Below, in pieces: positions 34,165-42,993 of a stretch of 64,000 nucleotides of DNA. A model generated the notes under the pieces. The model did no database searches. It worked only from the letters and a program-made list of their open reading frames with translations, and was not told the DNA's origin. The stretch comes from Planctomycetaceae bacterium. Lineage in GTDB: Bacteria; Planctomycetota; Planctomycetia; Pirellulales; Pirellulaceae. The translations under genes were made by a program, and so were the position numbers. The DNA lies in NCBI GenBank assembly GCA_002709045.1, contig PAPJ01000059.1:1-64000 (forward strand), in the 5' to 3' direction. Positions within the stretch are counted from its first letter, which is position 1, and each line of letters opens with the position of its first letter.

Positions 34165-35931
34165 ATGACTTCCCCTGAAACAAAGAACTACGTAACGGAT
34201 TCACCGTTGAGGTATTCCCCGTTTCTATACGGATTGCTTGGAAACTGTCTTCTCTACGCTTGCCTGCCTCCGTTGGGATGGAGTTGGATGGCATGGTTCG
34301 CACCAGCTTGCTGGTTTCCCCTGATTGCGGTTAAAGATCTGAGCTATCGCAGCGGGTCGTCAAAACGAACCTATTTCGCACTCTACATTACCCACACATG
34401 CTGTTGGCTGGCACTGCTGCAGGGAATGCGATTGGCCCACTGGACAACCTACTTTGGCTGGGCTGCGCTTTCCTTCTATCTGGGTCTCTACCTGCCACTG
34501 TTTTTATATGCTGCCCGAGCGATTCATCATCGAATGAAATTACCACTTTCTTATGCCGCCGCATGCAGTTGGGTGTGTGTGGAATGGATTCGCGGTTACG
34601 TTATTTCCGGATTTTCAATGGGCTCACTTTCACACTCTCAAGTACACCATCTTTGGTTTATTCAAGTCGCCGACCTCGGAGGAAGCTTTGCCATTTCGTT
34701 CATTTTGGTATTAGGAGCCGGAATGGTTTATCAAATATGCCGGCAACTTCTTCCTAAAAATAAAACGGCAAGTACATTGTCAGGCAATACAAATCCAATG
34801 AGGACACTTACCATTGAAGGGACTCTTTTAGGAGGGATTCTCACCGGCTGCTGGATGTATGGACAAAGTTGCCTGGCCACGTTTGACTCCATTCAAACAG
34901 AACAATCATCGCACGTTTCTGTAGGGCTCATTCAGGGTGTCACCTATACGGAATTTGAATTGCCTTATGAACAGTACCTGAAAAAAGAGCGTGAAAAACA
35001 GGACACTTATAATCAACAGTCGATCCGAGCATTAGGAAATGAGAACGGATTAGATCTTCTGGTCTGGCCGGAATCGATGTATCCGGTCGGGCCGATACTA
35101 CTCACGGGATCGGAAGACCAATTTCTTCACGTTCCGGGACAACCAAATGAGCTATCTCAGAATCAAAAGAAAGCCCGGGATTGGAGTAGCGGAGTACAGA
35201 AAAATCAAAGCCGACAACATCAGGGATTACTAAATTATTTGAATGGTAATCAGAATAATCGCAGTTTGCGCAAAGCGATGCTCATCGGTGGCACGAGTGC
35301 CGTGGATTTAACTCACAAATCCACGCCTAATTACAATACCGCCGTTTTAGTCTCACCTGAAGGTGAAGTGCTGAATATGTATCACAAGAACCATCTGGTG
35401 ATGTTCGGGGAATACATCCCTTTAGGAGATACATTCCCATCACTCTACAACCTGTTACCGATCTCAGCTTTAGCTCCTGGAGATCAGGACCTTTTATTTG
35501 ATATTGATGGTGTTAAATTCAGCCCTAATATCTGTTTTGAAAGTACCGTGCCTCACCGCATCAGAAACATGGTACTGACAACTGATGCTGATGGAAGGCG
35601 CGCGGATGTCATGCTAAACCTTACTAACGATGGCTGGTTTTGGGGATCTTCCATGCTCGATCTGCATTTAAGAAGCAATATCATGCGCGCCGTTGAACTC
35701 CGCAGGCCAAATCTGGTAGCAGCCAACACAGGAATTTCAGGCTGGGTTTTGCGAACCGGCGAATTAAAAAAGCAAATCGGAAAAAAAGAAGCTGGATATG
35801 TGATTGCCAAAGTGGGAAGGTCATCTATCGACAGTTTCTATCTTCTTTTTGGCGACATTTTTGCGATGCTTTGTGGACTAATTACGCTGATTTCATTGGG
35901 TAAAATAATCATCCCTAACTCTGATCAATAA
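34165..35931 (+). CDS. lnt: Apolipoprotein N-acyltransferase Lnt, 588 aa
   Basis: Inner-membrane enzyme that N-acylates the lipid-modified Cys of lipoproteins. An N-terminal block of about 6-8 membrane spans is followed by a nitrilase-type periplasmic domain whose catalytic residues are visible: Glu in VWPESMYP, Lys in MYHKNHLVMFGEYIPLG, Cys in NICFES. The nitrilase domain carries an extra segment of about 80 residues (GNENGLDLL to NNRSLRKAML region) rich in Gln and Asn, making the protein longer than the E. coli enzyme. Follows moeA by 12 bp. Confidence 0.92.
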   Translation: MTSPETKNYVTDSPLRYSPFLYGLLGNCLLYACLPPLGWSWMAWFAPACWFPLIAVKDLSYRSGSSKRTYFALYITHTCCWLALLQGMRLAHWTTYFGWAALSFYLGLYLPLFLYAARAIHHRMKLPLSYAAACSWVCVEWIRGYVISGFSMGSLSHSQVHHLWFIQVADLGGSFAISFILVLGAGMVYQICRQLLPKNKTASTLSGNTNPMRTLTIEGTLLGGILTGCWMYGQSCLATFDSIQTEQSSHVSVGLIQGVTYTEFELPYEQYLKKEREKQDTYNQQSIRALGNENGLDLLVWPESMYPVGPILLTGSEDQFLHVPGQPNELSQNQKKARDWSSGVQKNQSRQHQGLLNYLNGNQNNRSLRKAMLIGGTSAVDLTHKSTPNYNTAVLVSPEGEVLNMYHKNHLVMFGEYIPLGDTFPSLYNLLPISALAPGDQDLLFDIDGVKFSPNICFESTVPHRIRNMVLTTDADGRRADVMLNLTNDGWFWGSSMLDLHLRSNIMRAVELRRPNLVAANTGISGWVLRTGELKKQIGKKEAGYVIAKVGRSSIDSFYLLFGDIFAMLCGLITLISLGKIIIPNSDQ

Positions 35932-36059
35932 CTCGATCCTGGTTGGAAATTTAATGTAAACCTAGTTTTTCTGGATATGATTACTGATGATATTCGGGAT
36001 AGAACGGAATAAAAATCATTTTTACTGTCTTTCAAATTGCCTAGATTAACAGTAATTGA

Positions 36060-36089
36060 TTGACATTGGTAAAAAGTGAGACTTATATT
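36060..36089 (+). promoter_or_regulatory. Sigma70-type promoter for the coiled-coil membrane protein gene
   Basis: A perfect TTGACA (36060-36065), 18-bp spacer, then TATATT (36084-36089), which matches the -10 consensus at 5 of 6. It predicts a leader of about 155 nt before the ATG at 36253. Confidence 0.6.
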
Positions 36090-36203
36090 GATTTCAGCGG
36101 GTATGTTTGTCCGAATTTTAAGAATGAGCGATTGTATCAATTGCTTGCGCTAGGCATGTATTTAGGCTGCTGCTATTTTGAATGTGGCTAACAAAGAGCA
36201 GGC

Positions 36204-36218
36204 TTAGTTCCGAACTAA
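36204..36218. promoter_or_regulatory. 15-bp perfect palindrome in the leader
   Basis: TTAGTTC-C-GAACTAA lies between the predicted promoter and the gene start, 34 bp before the ATG. It could be an operator or a small RNA hairpin. No regulator is known. Confidence 0.4.
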
Positions 36219-36252
36219 CCAGCGGTTATTCGTTTAGGAAAGCGTTAGTGTC

Positions 36253-37074
36253 ATGACACTGATTGGAAAAATATTCACCGTGCTGATTTTTATCATGAGC
36301 TTATTGTTCATGGGGTTCTCAATTACGGTTTATCAAACGCATGTAGATCTACAAGATGCTGCCAGCAAGGCTAAAGAGCGAAATACAAACCTTCAGAGTC
36401 TGCAAACTACGTTGGAAAATGAGAAGACGTCTGTTGAGGCGAGCCTAAAGCGCGAACGTATCGCTCGGGCATATGCACTGGCTGCTCTGGAAACACAGGT
36501 TGAAGCAATTGCGGCTGACCTCGCTGACAAAGAAGAAATCGTTAAGACAACTCAGGCTCGAAGTAATGACCTTTCTGATGCTTTGAAAATTGCAGAATCC
36601 ACAAAGAAACAACTGACGACAGAAGTTGAAGGTTTGCGTAAAGACATTAATAGCGCCCAACAGCGTACCGATACTTTCTTCGCCCAGATCCTTACTTTAA
36701 CTGACGATGTAAATCACCTAAAAAGCCTGAAAACACAGGCTGAAGAACGCGAAAGTCAGTTGCGAAACCAAATCGGCCGCTTATCAAATGTTGTTCAGCG
36801 AAACGGTCTGGATGAATTCACCGATGTGCTTGATAAACCACCGGTATTAGACGGACGCGTGATCGCTATCCAAAAGGATCTGCTACAAATCTCATTAGGA
36901 CAGGATGATGGCCTACGTATTGGCCATCAGCTTGATGTCTATCGCGGAGCTCTTTACTTAGGTCGTGTTAAGATCCGTGAAACCCAACCCAGCTCAGCGG
37001 TTTGCGAAATTATCCCTGAATACCAAAAGGGACAGATTCGCAAAGATGACAACGTCATCACTAACTTAAACTAA
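36253..37074 (+). CDS. Membrane-anchored coiled-coil protein, 273 aa
   Basis: One N-terminal membrane anchor (IGKIFTVLIFIMSLLFMGFSITVY) precedes about 150 residues of heptad-patterned coiled coil rich in Ala, Glu, Lys and Gln. The last 75 residues form a beta-rich domain (GRVIAIQKDLLQISLGQDDGLRIGHQLDVYRG). The architecture resembles envelope scaffold proteins such as MreC, but no family was recognised with confidence. It starts at an ATG 13 bp after a GGAAAG site. The 43-residue membrane peptide gene follows 33 bp later and may be a partner. Confidence 0.75.
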   Translation: MTLIGKIFTVLIFIMSLLFMGFSITVYQTHVDLQDAASKAKERNTNLQSLQTTLENEKTSVEASLKRERIARAYALAALETQVEAIAADLADKEEIVKTTQARSNDLSDALKIAESTKKQLTTEVEGLRKDINSAQQRTDTFFAQILTLTDDVNHLKSLKTQAEERESQLRNQIGRLSNVVQRNGLDEFTDVLDKPPVLDGRVIAIQKDLLQISLGQDDGLRIGHQLDVYRGALYLGRVKIRETQPSSAVCEIIPEYQKGQIRKDDNVITNLN

Positions 37075-37107
37075 CCATCCGAGTGATCAATCAATGGGAT
37101 TGAATCA

Positions 37108-37239
37108 ATGTTGAAACAAAAAATTCGCCTTAACGTGTATACGATGTTGTTAGTGTTATCATTCTTTGCGGTAACAACCTCAACGGTTTTAATGTATTTA
37201 GAGTGGCAGCGTTGGTTAGACCCAGCTGCTAACGTGTAA
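37108..37239 (+). CDS. Small single-span membrane protein, 43 aa
   Basis: ATG 37108 to TAA 37239. The product begins MLKQKIRLNVYTMLLVLSFF and has one hydrophobic segment of about 22 residues (TMLLVLSFFAVTTSTVLMYL), then EWQRWLDPAANV. A basic N-terminus and a Trp-rich far side suggest Nin-Cout topology. It lies 33 bp after the coiled-coil membrane protein gene, so joint expression is likely. Ribosome site is weak (GGGAT about 10 nt upstream). Function unknown. Confidence 0.6.
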   Translation: MLKQKIRLNVYTMLLVLSFFAVTTSTVLMYLEWQRWLDPAANV

Positions 37240-37585
37240 CCTACAGGGCAGATCTTGCTAATGATTTGCTTATAATCTTCATCGGTTCTACGCGCTACAA
37301 AAGTAGTTGCAGCCTATACCTGCAGGCTTTGGGTACGCTGTTTTATCCGCCATTTCCTGGCAATTCTTAAGCAATTGTAGAGCCGGTCTATTATTTCTTT
37401 AATAATGTGTCTTAACTCCTTATTTTTCAGGCACTTAGGATGCGCACCTGAACCGTCGGGGGTGATTGTTATCACCCCCTGAATTTGGTAGAATCCAAGC
37501 ATTCAAAAACATCTGATTTATAAGCATTTGAGGCTTTTTTTTCAGTGTTTTCCTTATCTAAAACAGACGCTGAAAGGACATAGAC
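37240..37585. other. Intergenic region upstream of gyrA, 346 bp
   Basis: Contains a promoter overlapped by a perfect palindrome (listed separately) and a T-rich segment before gyrA. No other gene or RNA was recognised. Confidence 0.6.
37458..37494 (+). promoter_or_regulatory. gyrA promoter with a perfect palindrome over the -35 box
   Basis: The 22-bp inverted repeat GGGGGTGAT-TGTT-ATCACCCCC (37458-37479) overlaps TTGTTA (37466-37471), which is 17 bp before TAGAAT (37489-37494). Together they make a plausible -35/-10 pair about 91 bp upstream of the gyrA start. No T-run follows the palindrome, so it is more likely an operator than a terminator. Confidence 0.5.
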
Positions 37586-40273
37586 TTGTCTAGCGATGAA
37601 ATCATTCCTGAAGACGATAATCAGGAAGATGATGGTTACACGGATGGAACTCTGATTGATTTACCAATCGAAGATGAGCTCAAGAACAGCTATCTCACGT
37701 ATGCGATGAGCGTCATTGTGTCGCGAGCCCTACCAGACGTGCGAGATGGCCTTAAACCGTCTCAGAGACGCATTCTGGTCGCCATGAACGATCTTAACCT
37801 GACACCAGGGGCCTCCCGCGTAAAATGTGCCAAAATAGCCGGTGATACATCTGGGAACTATCATCCTCATGGTGAAGGAGTCATCTACCCAACGCTGGTA
37901 CGTATGGCTCAGGAATGGAATATGCGGCATGTTTTAGTGGATAAACAGGGAAATTTCGGCTCTATTGCCGGACTACCAGCTGCCGCGATGCGATATACCG
38001 AAGCCCGTATGTCGTCAGCGGCGAGCTTAATGCTTGAAGACATTAAACTCGATACGGTCGATTTTACTCCCACCTATGATGAAACTCGTACGGAACCAAC
38101 AGTCTTACCGGCCAAGTTTCCTAACCTGCTGGTTAATGGAACCAGTGGTATCGCCGTGGGTATGGCAACATCGATTCCACCTCACAACTTACGTGAAGTT
38201 TGTGAAGCTCTAATAACACTGATCGATGATCCGGACACGCCGATTATGGATTTGATGGAAATTGTCCAGGGGCCGGACTTTCCAACAGGCGGAACGATTT
38301 GTGGACGCAGTGGAATTCGTAAGGGATATCTAACTGGTCGTGGCACGGTCATCGTTCGTGCGAAAGCCAGCATTGCAGAACTGGATCGAGGGCGTTCGCA
38401 AATCATCATTTCCGAAATTCCCTTCCAGCAAAACCGTGACCGTGTTGTTGAGAAAATTGCCAATCTGGTAAACGACGGTCGTGTCAAAGGAATTTCCGGC
38501 ATTCGCGATGAGTCCGATCTCAAAGAACCTGTTCGCATTGTCATCGATATCAAACGCGATGAGAATCCGGACGTTGTACTCAATCTTCTCTACAAATACT
38601 CCAACCTACAGGAAACAATTTCGATCATTCTGTTGGCGCTAGTCGACGGTAAACCTCGCACTCTAAACCTCAAAGAGATGTTGGAAGAGTACATTCGCCA
38701 TCGAGTGGAAGTTATTCGAAGACGTACTCAATTTCTGTTAGCTAAAGCTCGTCGTCGTAAACATGTTGTTGAAGGTCAGTTGATCGCTCTAGCAGACATC
38801 GACGAAATCATCAAAATCGTAAGGAACTCAAGTAGTCATGCCGACGCCAAGACGAGTTTGATGGGCATCGAATGCCCAGCAACAATGCTCCAACGTGCAT
38901 TGGGTGATACGGGATTTAAACAATTCCAACTGGAGCGCGGTGAAGCAGATGTATACCACCTCACGGCAGTTCAAGCCGATGCAATCCTTCGCATGACGCT
39001 TAGTCAACTGGTCAATCTGGAACAAGAAAAACTTGGTGATGAACACGGTAAACTGCTAGAAGAAATCACCGGCTATCTCGATATTCTGGATGATCGCCAG
39101 AATATTCTGGACATTATCAAAAGTGACTTAACAACAATCCTTGATAAGCATGGTGACGACCGACGCACTGAGATTTCCAATCTGGAATTAGGTAACGTCA
39201 ATATGGACGACTTAATTACTGAAGAAACCATGGTCGTCTCGATTAGCCATCGCGGCTATATCAAGCGGATTCCATCAAGTACCTACAAAGCTCAACGCCG
39301 AGGAGGCAAAGGGCTTAAAGGGGCGACTGTCGAAGAAGAAGATCCAATTCAACATCTTTTTGTAGCCAGTACGCACGCCTACCTGCTTTTCTTTACCACA
39401 AAAGGAAAAGTCTATTGGCAGAAGGTCTATGGCATTCCTGAATTAGGGCGCGGAAGTAAAGGCCGCGCTGTCATTAACCTGCTAAATCTGGACGAAGGTG
39501 AAAAGATTCTTGATTGTATCCCGGTTCGGGATTTCAAACTGGAAGATCACTTCCTGACTATGGCTACCCGCCGTGGATTGGTTAAGAAAACTGATCTATC
39601 CTCGTATAGTCGTCCTAAGAAGGGGGGAATTATCGCCATCAAATTAAAGGATGACGATGAACTAGTCGACGTCGCGTTGGTAAAACCGGGTGATGAAATC
39701 GTACTTTCCACTGCCGAAGGTATGGCTATCCGCTTCGCTCAGGAAGACGCGCGCCCGATGGGTCGCAACACATCAGGAGTTAAAGGGATAAAGATTCAGG
39801 ATGGCGATTCACTTGTCGGGATGGTTGTAGCGGATCCAGAAGCTGACCTGCTGACAGTTTGTGAAAATGGTTACGGCAAAAGAACTCCCTTCGGCCCTAA
39901 TCGTATCGATGTTGACGGGTCGGAATCATCGGCCAAAGTTTACCGAACACAAAATCGTGGTGGTAAAGGATTGAGAGATATCAAAGCCACGGAACGAAAC
40001 GGTAAAGTGGTGGACATCATCCGCGTTGATGACAATGACGAAGTATTAATGATGACCAAAGGGGGTAAGATCCAACGTATTCGAGCGGTCGAGATAAGCG
40101 TTGTTGGTCGTAACACACAGGGTGTTCGCATCATGAAAACTGATAGTGATCAAATCGCAGCTGTAGTTCGGATACCTCCCGAAGAAATAACCGAAGAGGA
40201 TGAAGCTGCCGCTCAGTCCACAGAACCACCAGAGATATCGGAAGCCTCCGCTGACGAGTCCTCTGAAGAATAA
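37586..40273 (+). CDS. gyrA: DNA gyrase subunit A, 895 aa
   Basis: Type II topoisomerase subunit that cuts and rejoins DNA during negative supercoiling. YAMSVIVSRALPDVRDGLKP opens the domain, YHPHGEGVIYP is the quinolone-binding region, AAMRYTEARM carries the catalytic Tyr138, and QRRGGKG in the C-terminal propeller is the GyrA box that marks gyrase over topoisomerase IV. At E. coli positions 83 and 87 the residues are Gly98 and Pro102. A TTG start is supported by AAAGGA 7 nt upstream. The C-terminus is acidic. gyrB is not in the window. Confidence 0.95.
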   Translation: MSSDEIIPEDDNQEDDGYTDGTLIDLPIEDELKNSYLTYAMSVIVSRALPDVRDGLKPSQRRILVAMNDLNLTPGASRVKCAKIAGDTSGNYHPHGEGVIYPTLVRMAQEWNMRHVLVDKQGNFGSIAGLPAAAMRYTEARMSSAASLMLEDIKLDTVDFTPTYDETRTEPTVLPAKFPNLLVNGTSGIAVGMATSIPPHNLREVCEALITLIDDPDTPIMDLMEIVQGPDFPTGGTICGRSGIRKGYLTGRGTVIVRAKASIAELDRGRSQIIISEIPFQQNRDRVVEKIANLVNDGRVKGISGIRDESDLKEPVRIVIDIKRDENPDVVLNLLYKYSNLQETISIILLALVDGKPRTLNLKEMLEEYIRHRVEVIRRRTQFLLAKARRRKHVVEGQLIALADIDEIIKIVRNSSSHADAKTSLMGIECPATMLQRALGDTGFKQFQLERGEADVYHLTAVQADAILRMTLSQLVNLEQEKLGDEHGKLLEEITGYLDILDDRQNILDIIKSDLTTILDKHGDDRRTEISNLELGNVNMDDLITEETMVVSISHRGYIKRIPSSTYKAQRRGGKGLKGATVEEEDPIQHLFVASTHAYLLFFTTKGKVYWQKVYGIPELGRGSKGRAVINLLNLDEGEKILDCIPVRDFKLEDHFLTMATRRGLVKKTDLSSYSRPKKGGIIAIKLKDDDELVDVALVKPGDEIVLSTAEGMAIRFAQEDARPMGRNTSGVKGIKIQDGDSLVGMVVADPEADLLTVCENGYGKRTPFGPNRIDVDGSESSAKVYRTQNRGGKGLRDIKATERNGKVVDIIRVDDNDEVLMMTKGGKIQRIRAVEISVVGRNTQGVRIMKTDSDQIAAVVRIPPEEITEEDEAAAQSTEPPEISEASADESSEE

Positions 40274-40354
40274 TTTCCCCTCCACGATTTCACACAGGTT
40301 ACGATGGATCGTATCTGCAAGAAAATTTTCTAACCTCTGGCGAACAAGACCTAT

Positions 40355-41335
40355 ATGTCTGGCACGGCACTTATTACTGGGATCACCGGTCAGGATGGCG
40401 CTTATCTGGCAAGACTGCTGCTGGAAAAAGGCTATAACGTTCATGGGATGATGCGTCGCAGTAGTACTGAAACTCTGGAACGTCTCTCAGAGATACGCGA
40501 AGATATCACAGTGCATCAGGGTGATCTCCTCGATCAGCTCTCGCTGGTTCGCCTGATCGAAGAAGTAAAACCTACAGAAATCTATAACCTTGCAGCTCAA
40601 AGCTTCGTACCGACCAGTTGGTCACAACCCATTCTCACTGGTGAAACAACCGGACTGGGCGTCACACGAGTGCTGGAAGCGATCCGGCAGGTCAATCCTG
40701 ACATTAAAATGTATCAGGCCAGTAGTAGTGAAATGTTTGGCAAGGTTCAGGAAACCCCCCAGACAGAGACTACTGCTTTCTATCCTCGCAGTCCCTACGG
40801 TGTTGCCAAAGTCTATGGCTACTGGATCACGATTAACTATCGTGAAAGCTATAATCTGTTCGCCAGTAATGGAATCCTGTTTAACCATGAATCACCACTG
40901 CGGGGGCTTGAATTTGTAACACGAAAAATCACCGACGGCGTTGCCCGAATCAAACTCGGTATACAAAATGAATTACTTCTGGGCAATCTCGAAGCTAAAA
41001 GAGATTGGGGATTTGCCGGTGATTTCGTCAACGCAATGTGGCTTATACTACAGGCCGCTGACCCCGGAGATTTCGTTATCGCAACAGGTGAACAACATTC
41101 AGTTCGTGAGTTTTGTGAAATCGCATTTGGAACTGTTGGCCTGAATCTGGAAGATTACGTAGGCGTCGATCCAAGATTCTACCGGCCGGCTGAAGTGGAA
41201 ACTTTGCTGGGTGACCCTTCTAAAGCCAAAACAGAACTCGGATGGGAACCGCAAATCACCTTTGAACAGTTGGTAACCATGATGGTCGAAGAAGACATCA
41301 AGCGGGTTGAACGTGAAATTAAATTGAAAAGCTAA
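40355..41335 (+). CDS. gmd: GDP-mannose 4,6-dehydratase, 326 aa
   Basis: Short-chain dehydrogenase-fold enzyme producing GDP-4-keto-6-deoxymannose. ITGITGQDGAYLARLLLEKGY is the NADP-binding loop with the typical GDP-mannose dehydratase wording, MMRRSS follows, and YPRSPYGVAKVYGYW holds the Tyr-x-x-x-Lys active-site pair. NHESPLRG is another family mark. It lies 18 bp before a reductase-type gene, and the two would make a GDP-deoxyhexose for cell-surface polymers. Confidence 0.92.
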   Translation: MSGTALITGITGQDGAYLARLLLEKGYNVHGMMRRSSTETLERLSEIREDITVHQGDLLDQLSLVRLIEEVKPTEIYNLAAQSFVPTSWSQPILTGETTGLGVTRVLEAIRQVNPDIKMYQASSSEMFGKVQETPQTETTAFYPRSPYGVAKVYGYWITINYRESYNLFASNGILFNHESPLRGLEFVTRKITDGVARIKLGIQNELLLGNLEAKRDWGFAGDFVNAMWLILQAADPGDFVIATGEQHSVREFCEIAFGTVGLNLEDYVGVDPRFYRPAEVETLLGDPSKAKTELGWEPQITFEQLVTMMVEEDIKRVEREIKLKS

Positions 41336-41353
41336 GCCGACAGGTAACGTATC

Positions 41354-42268
41354 GTGCGAGCGGTTGTCACAGGTGCAAACGGATTCGTCGCTGGACATCT
41401 CATCGACCATTTATTGGACGAGGGTGATACAGTTCTGGCACTTACGCGTACAAATGGTTGTCAAATACCATTATCTGAGAATCTAACAACCGGCGTCTGG
41501 GACATCACCAGACCCGCGTCTACAGGTATGATGCAACAAATACGGGAATTCAATCCGGAGGTCGTTTTTCATTTAGCTGCCATCAGCGTCCGCTCTCGTT
41601 GTGGTAATACCGAGCCGTCAGAAGAGGCTATGCTCGTTAATGTTCAAGGCTCGCGACATGTCGCCGATTGTTGCCTGCAGATGTCGCTTATCCCCAAGCT
41701 GGTTTTCACCAGCAGCGTCTATGTTTATGGTTCCTGTTACGATCAAATTACTCAGGTTAGCGAAGGAAATAAAACCTCCCCCGATAATGGATATGGGATC
41801 AGTAAGCTCTTAGCCGAACAGATATTAATGGAGTATGGATCCGTATTGCCACTGATTATTGCGAGGAGCTTTCAACACACTGGCCCGAGACAAAAAGGCT
41901 CTCTCTTAATTCCGGAATGGGTTCATAAGCTCCAAACGGAACCATCGCCACTGGAAGTCTATAATTTACAGACATGGATAGACTATTCAGACGCCCGTGA
42001 CGTTGCCAAAGCTTACCGAATCCTGGCAACTCAGGCTTCTACAGGTGAAGTCTTTAATGTGGGAAGTGGTAATGCAATACGATCAGGAGAGATACTTGAT
42101 ACTCTGCAAGTAATTCTCGGCACGTCAAAACAAGTAAGTGAATCTAAACCAGGGAAGAATTTTCTGCCGATTGCTGATATTAAAAAGATCCAGTCTCAAA
42201 CAGATTGGCGAGCGGAATATACAATGAAGCAAACGCTTCAGGATTTTGTAAACGAACTCAACTCTTAA
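41354..42268 (+). CDS. NAD-dependent epimerase/dehydratase, probably GDP-6-deoxy-D-mannose reductase, 304 aa
   Basis: Extended short-chain dehydrogenase. The GTG start is followed by RAVVTGANGFVAGHLIDHLL (nucleotide loop), and YGISKLLAEQ carries the Tyr-x-x-x-Lys pair; VFHLAAIS and ARSFQHTGPRQ are typical of reductases of GDP-4-keto-6-deoxy sugars. A reductase giving GDP-rhamnose fits the gmd neighbour 18 bp upstream; GDP-fucose synthase is a less likely alternative. Ribosome site AGGTAACG lies about 8 nt before the GTG. Confidence 0.85.
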   Translation: MRAVVTGANGFVAGHLIDHLLDEGDTVLALTRTNGCQIPLSENLTTGVWDITRPASTGMMQQIREFNPEVVFHLAAISVRSRCGNTEPSEEAMLVNVQGSRHVADCCLQMSLIPKLVFTSSVYVYGSCYDQITQVSEGNKTSPDNGYGISKLLAEQILMEYGSVLPLIIARSFQHTGPRQKGSLLIPEWVHKLQTEPSPLEVYNLQTWIDYSDARDVAKAYRILATQASTGEVFNVGSGNAIRSGEILDTLQVILGTSKQVSESKPGKNFLPIADIKKIQSQTDWRAEYTMKQTLQDFVNELNS

Positions 42269-42279
42269 GGCTCCCCCCA

Positions 42280-42993
42280 ATGTGTGGACGTTTTACCTTA
42301 AAAACATCACTCAACACATTAGGGGAGCATTTTTTGTTCGATGTCCCTGCTGACATTACATTAGCTCCTAAATACAATATTGCCCCAACTCATAGTATTG
42401 CAACATTACTATGGAACGGAGGACGACGTCATTACGGCAGGATGCACTGGGGCCTTATCCCCCGCTGGGCCAAAGACAATTCGATGGCCGGCAAGATGAT
42501 CAATGCGCGTAGCGAGACGATTCGTGAAAAACCATCATTTAGAGAAGCATTTAAGAGCCAACGCTGTCTGATTCTTGCCGATGGTTACTACGAATGGAAG
42601 CCCGACAAATCGTCAAGGCAACCAGTATATATTCATCATCCTGATCACCAGCCCTTCGCATTTGCCGGCCTTTGGGAAATCTGGACGCCTCCCCAGCAAC
42701 ATTCCGACGGACAAGTCTGGTGGACAGCAACAATCATTACTACCGATGCCAATGAAATAACAAGTAATCTACACCACCGGATGCCGGTGATCCTTGATCC
42801 TGAAAACTATGACAGCTGGTTAAATCCAAACACTGATAATCTTGATGCATTGCACGAATCGTTAATCCAGCCTCCTCAACAGAATCAGATGGACAAATTC
42901 AAAATGACTACAGTATCTACCCGTGTCAACAGTGTCAAAAATGACGATCCTGAGTGTATAAAACCTGATACTATTCAACAGGGATTGTTCTAA
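42280..42993 (+). CDS. SOS-response-associated (HMCES/YedK-type) abasic-site peptidase, 237 aa
   Basis: Forms a covalent crosslink with abasic sites in single-stranded DNA. The mature start is MCGRFTLKT, Cys2 being the attacking residue; it needs Met removal. MINARSETI, YYEWKPD and HHRMPVIL carry the Asn, Glu and His of the active site. The start at ATG 42280 is fixed by the Cys2 requirement, so an earlier in-frame start overlapping the epimerase gene is rejected. Its 3' end overlaps the convergent multiheme gene by 23 bp. Confidence 0.92.
   Translation: MCGRFTLKTSLNTLGEHFLFDVPADITLAPKYNIAPTHSIATLLWNGGRRHYGRMHWGLIPRWAKDNSMAGKMINARSETIREKPSFREAFKSQRCLILADGYYEWKPDKSSRQPVYIHHPDHQPFAFAGLWEIWTPPQQHSDGQVWWTATIITTDANEITSNLHHRMPVILDPENYDSWLNPNTDNLDALHESLIQPPQQNQMDKFKMTTVSTRVNSVKNDDPECIKPDTIQQGLF

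Larger units (their letters stand above)
35932..36252. other. Intergenic region, 321 bp
   Basis: Between lnt and the coiled-coil protein gene, both on the plus strand. It holds a good promoter candidate and a palindrome in the predicted leader, listed separately. The remainder is AT-rich and shows no further gene. Confidence 0.6.

Noticed and set aside
38182..38583. Minus-strand frame of 133 codons inside gyrA
   Set aside because: Shadow of the gyrA frame; no domain or start signal.
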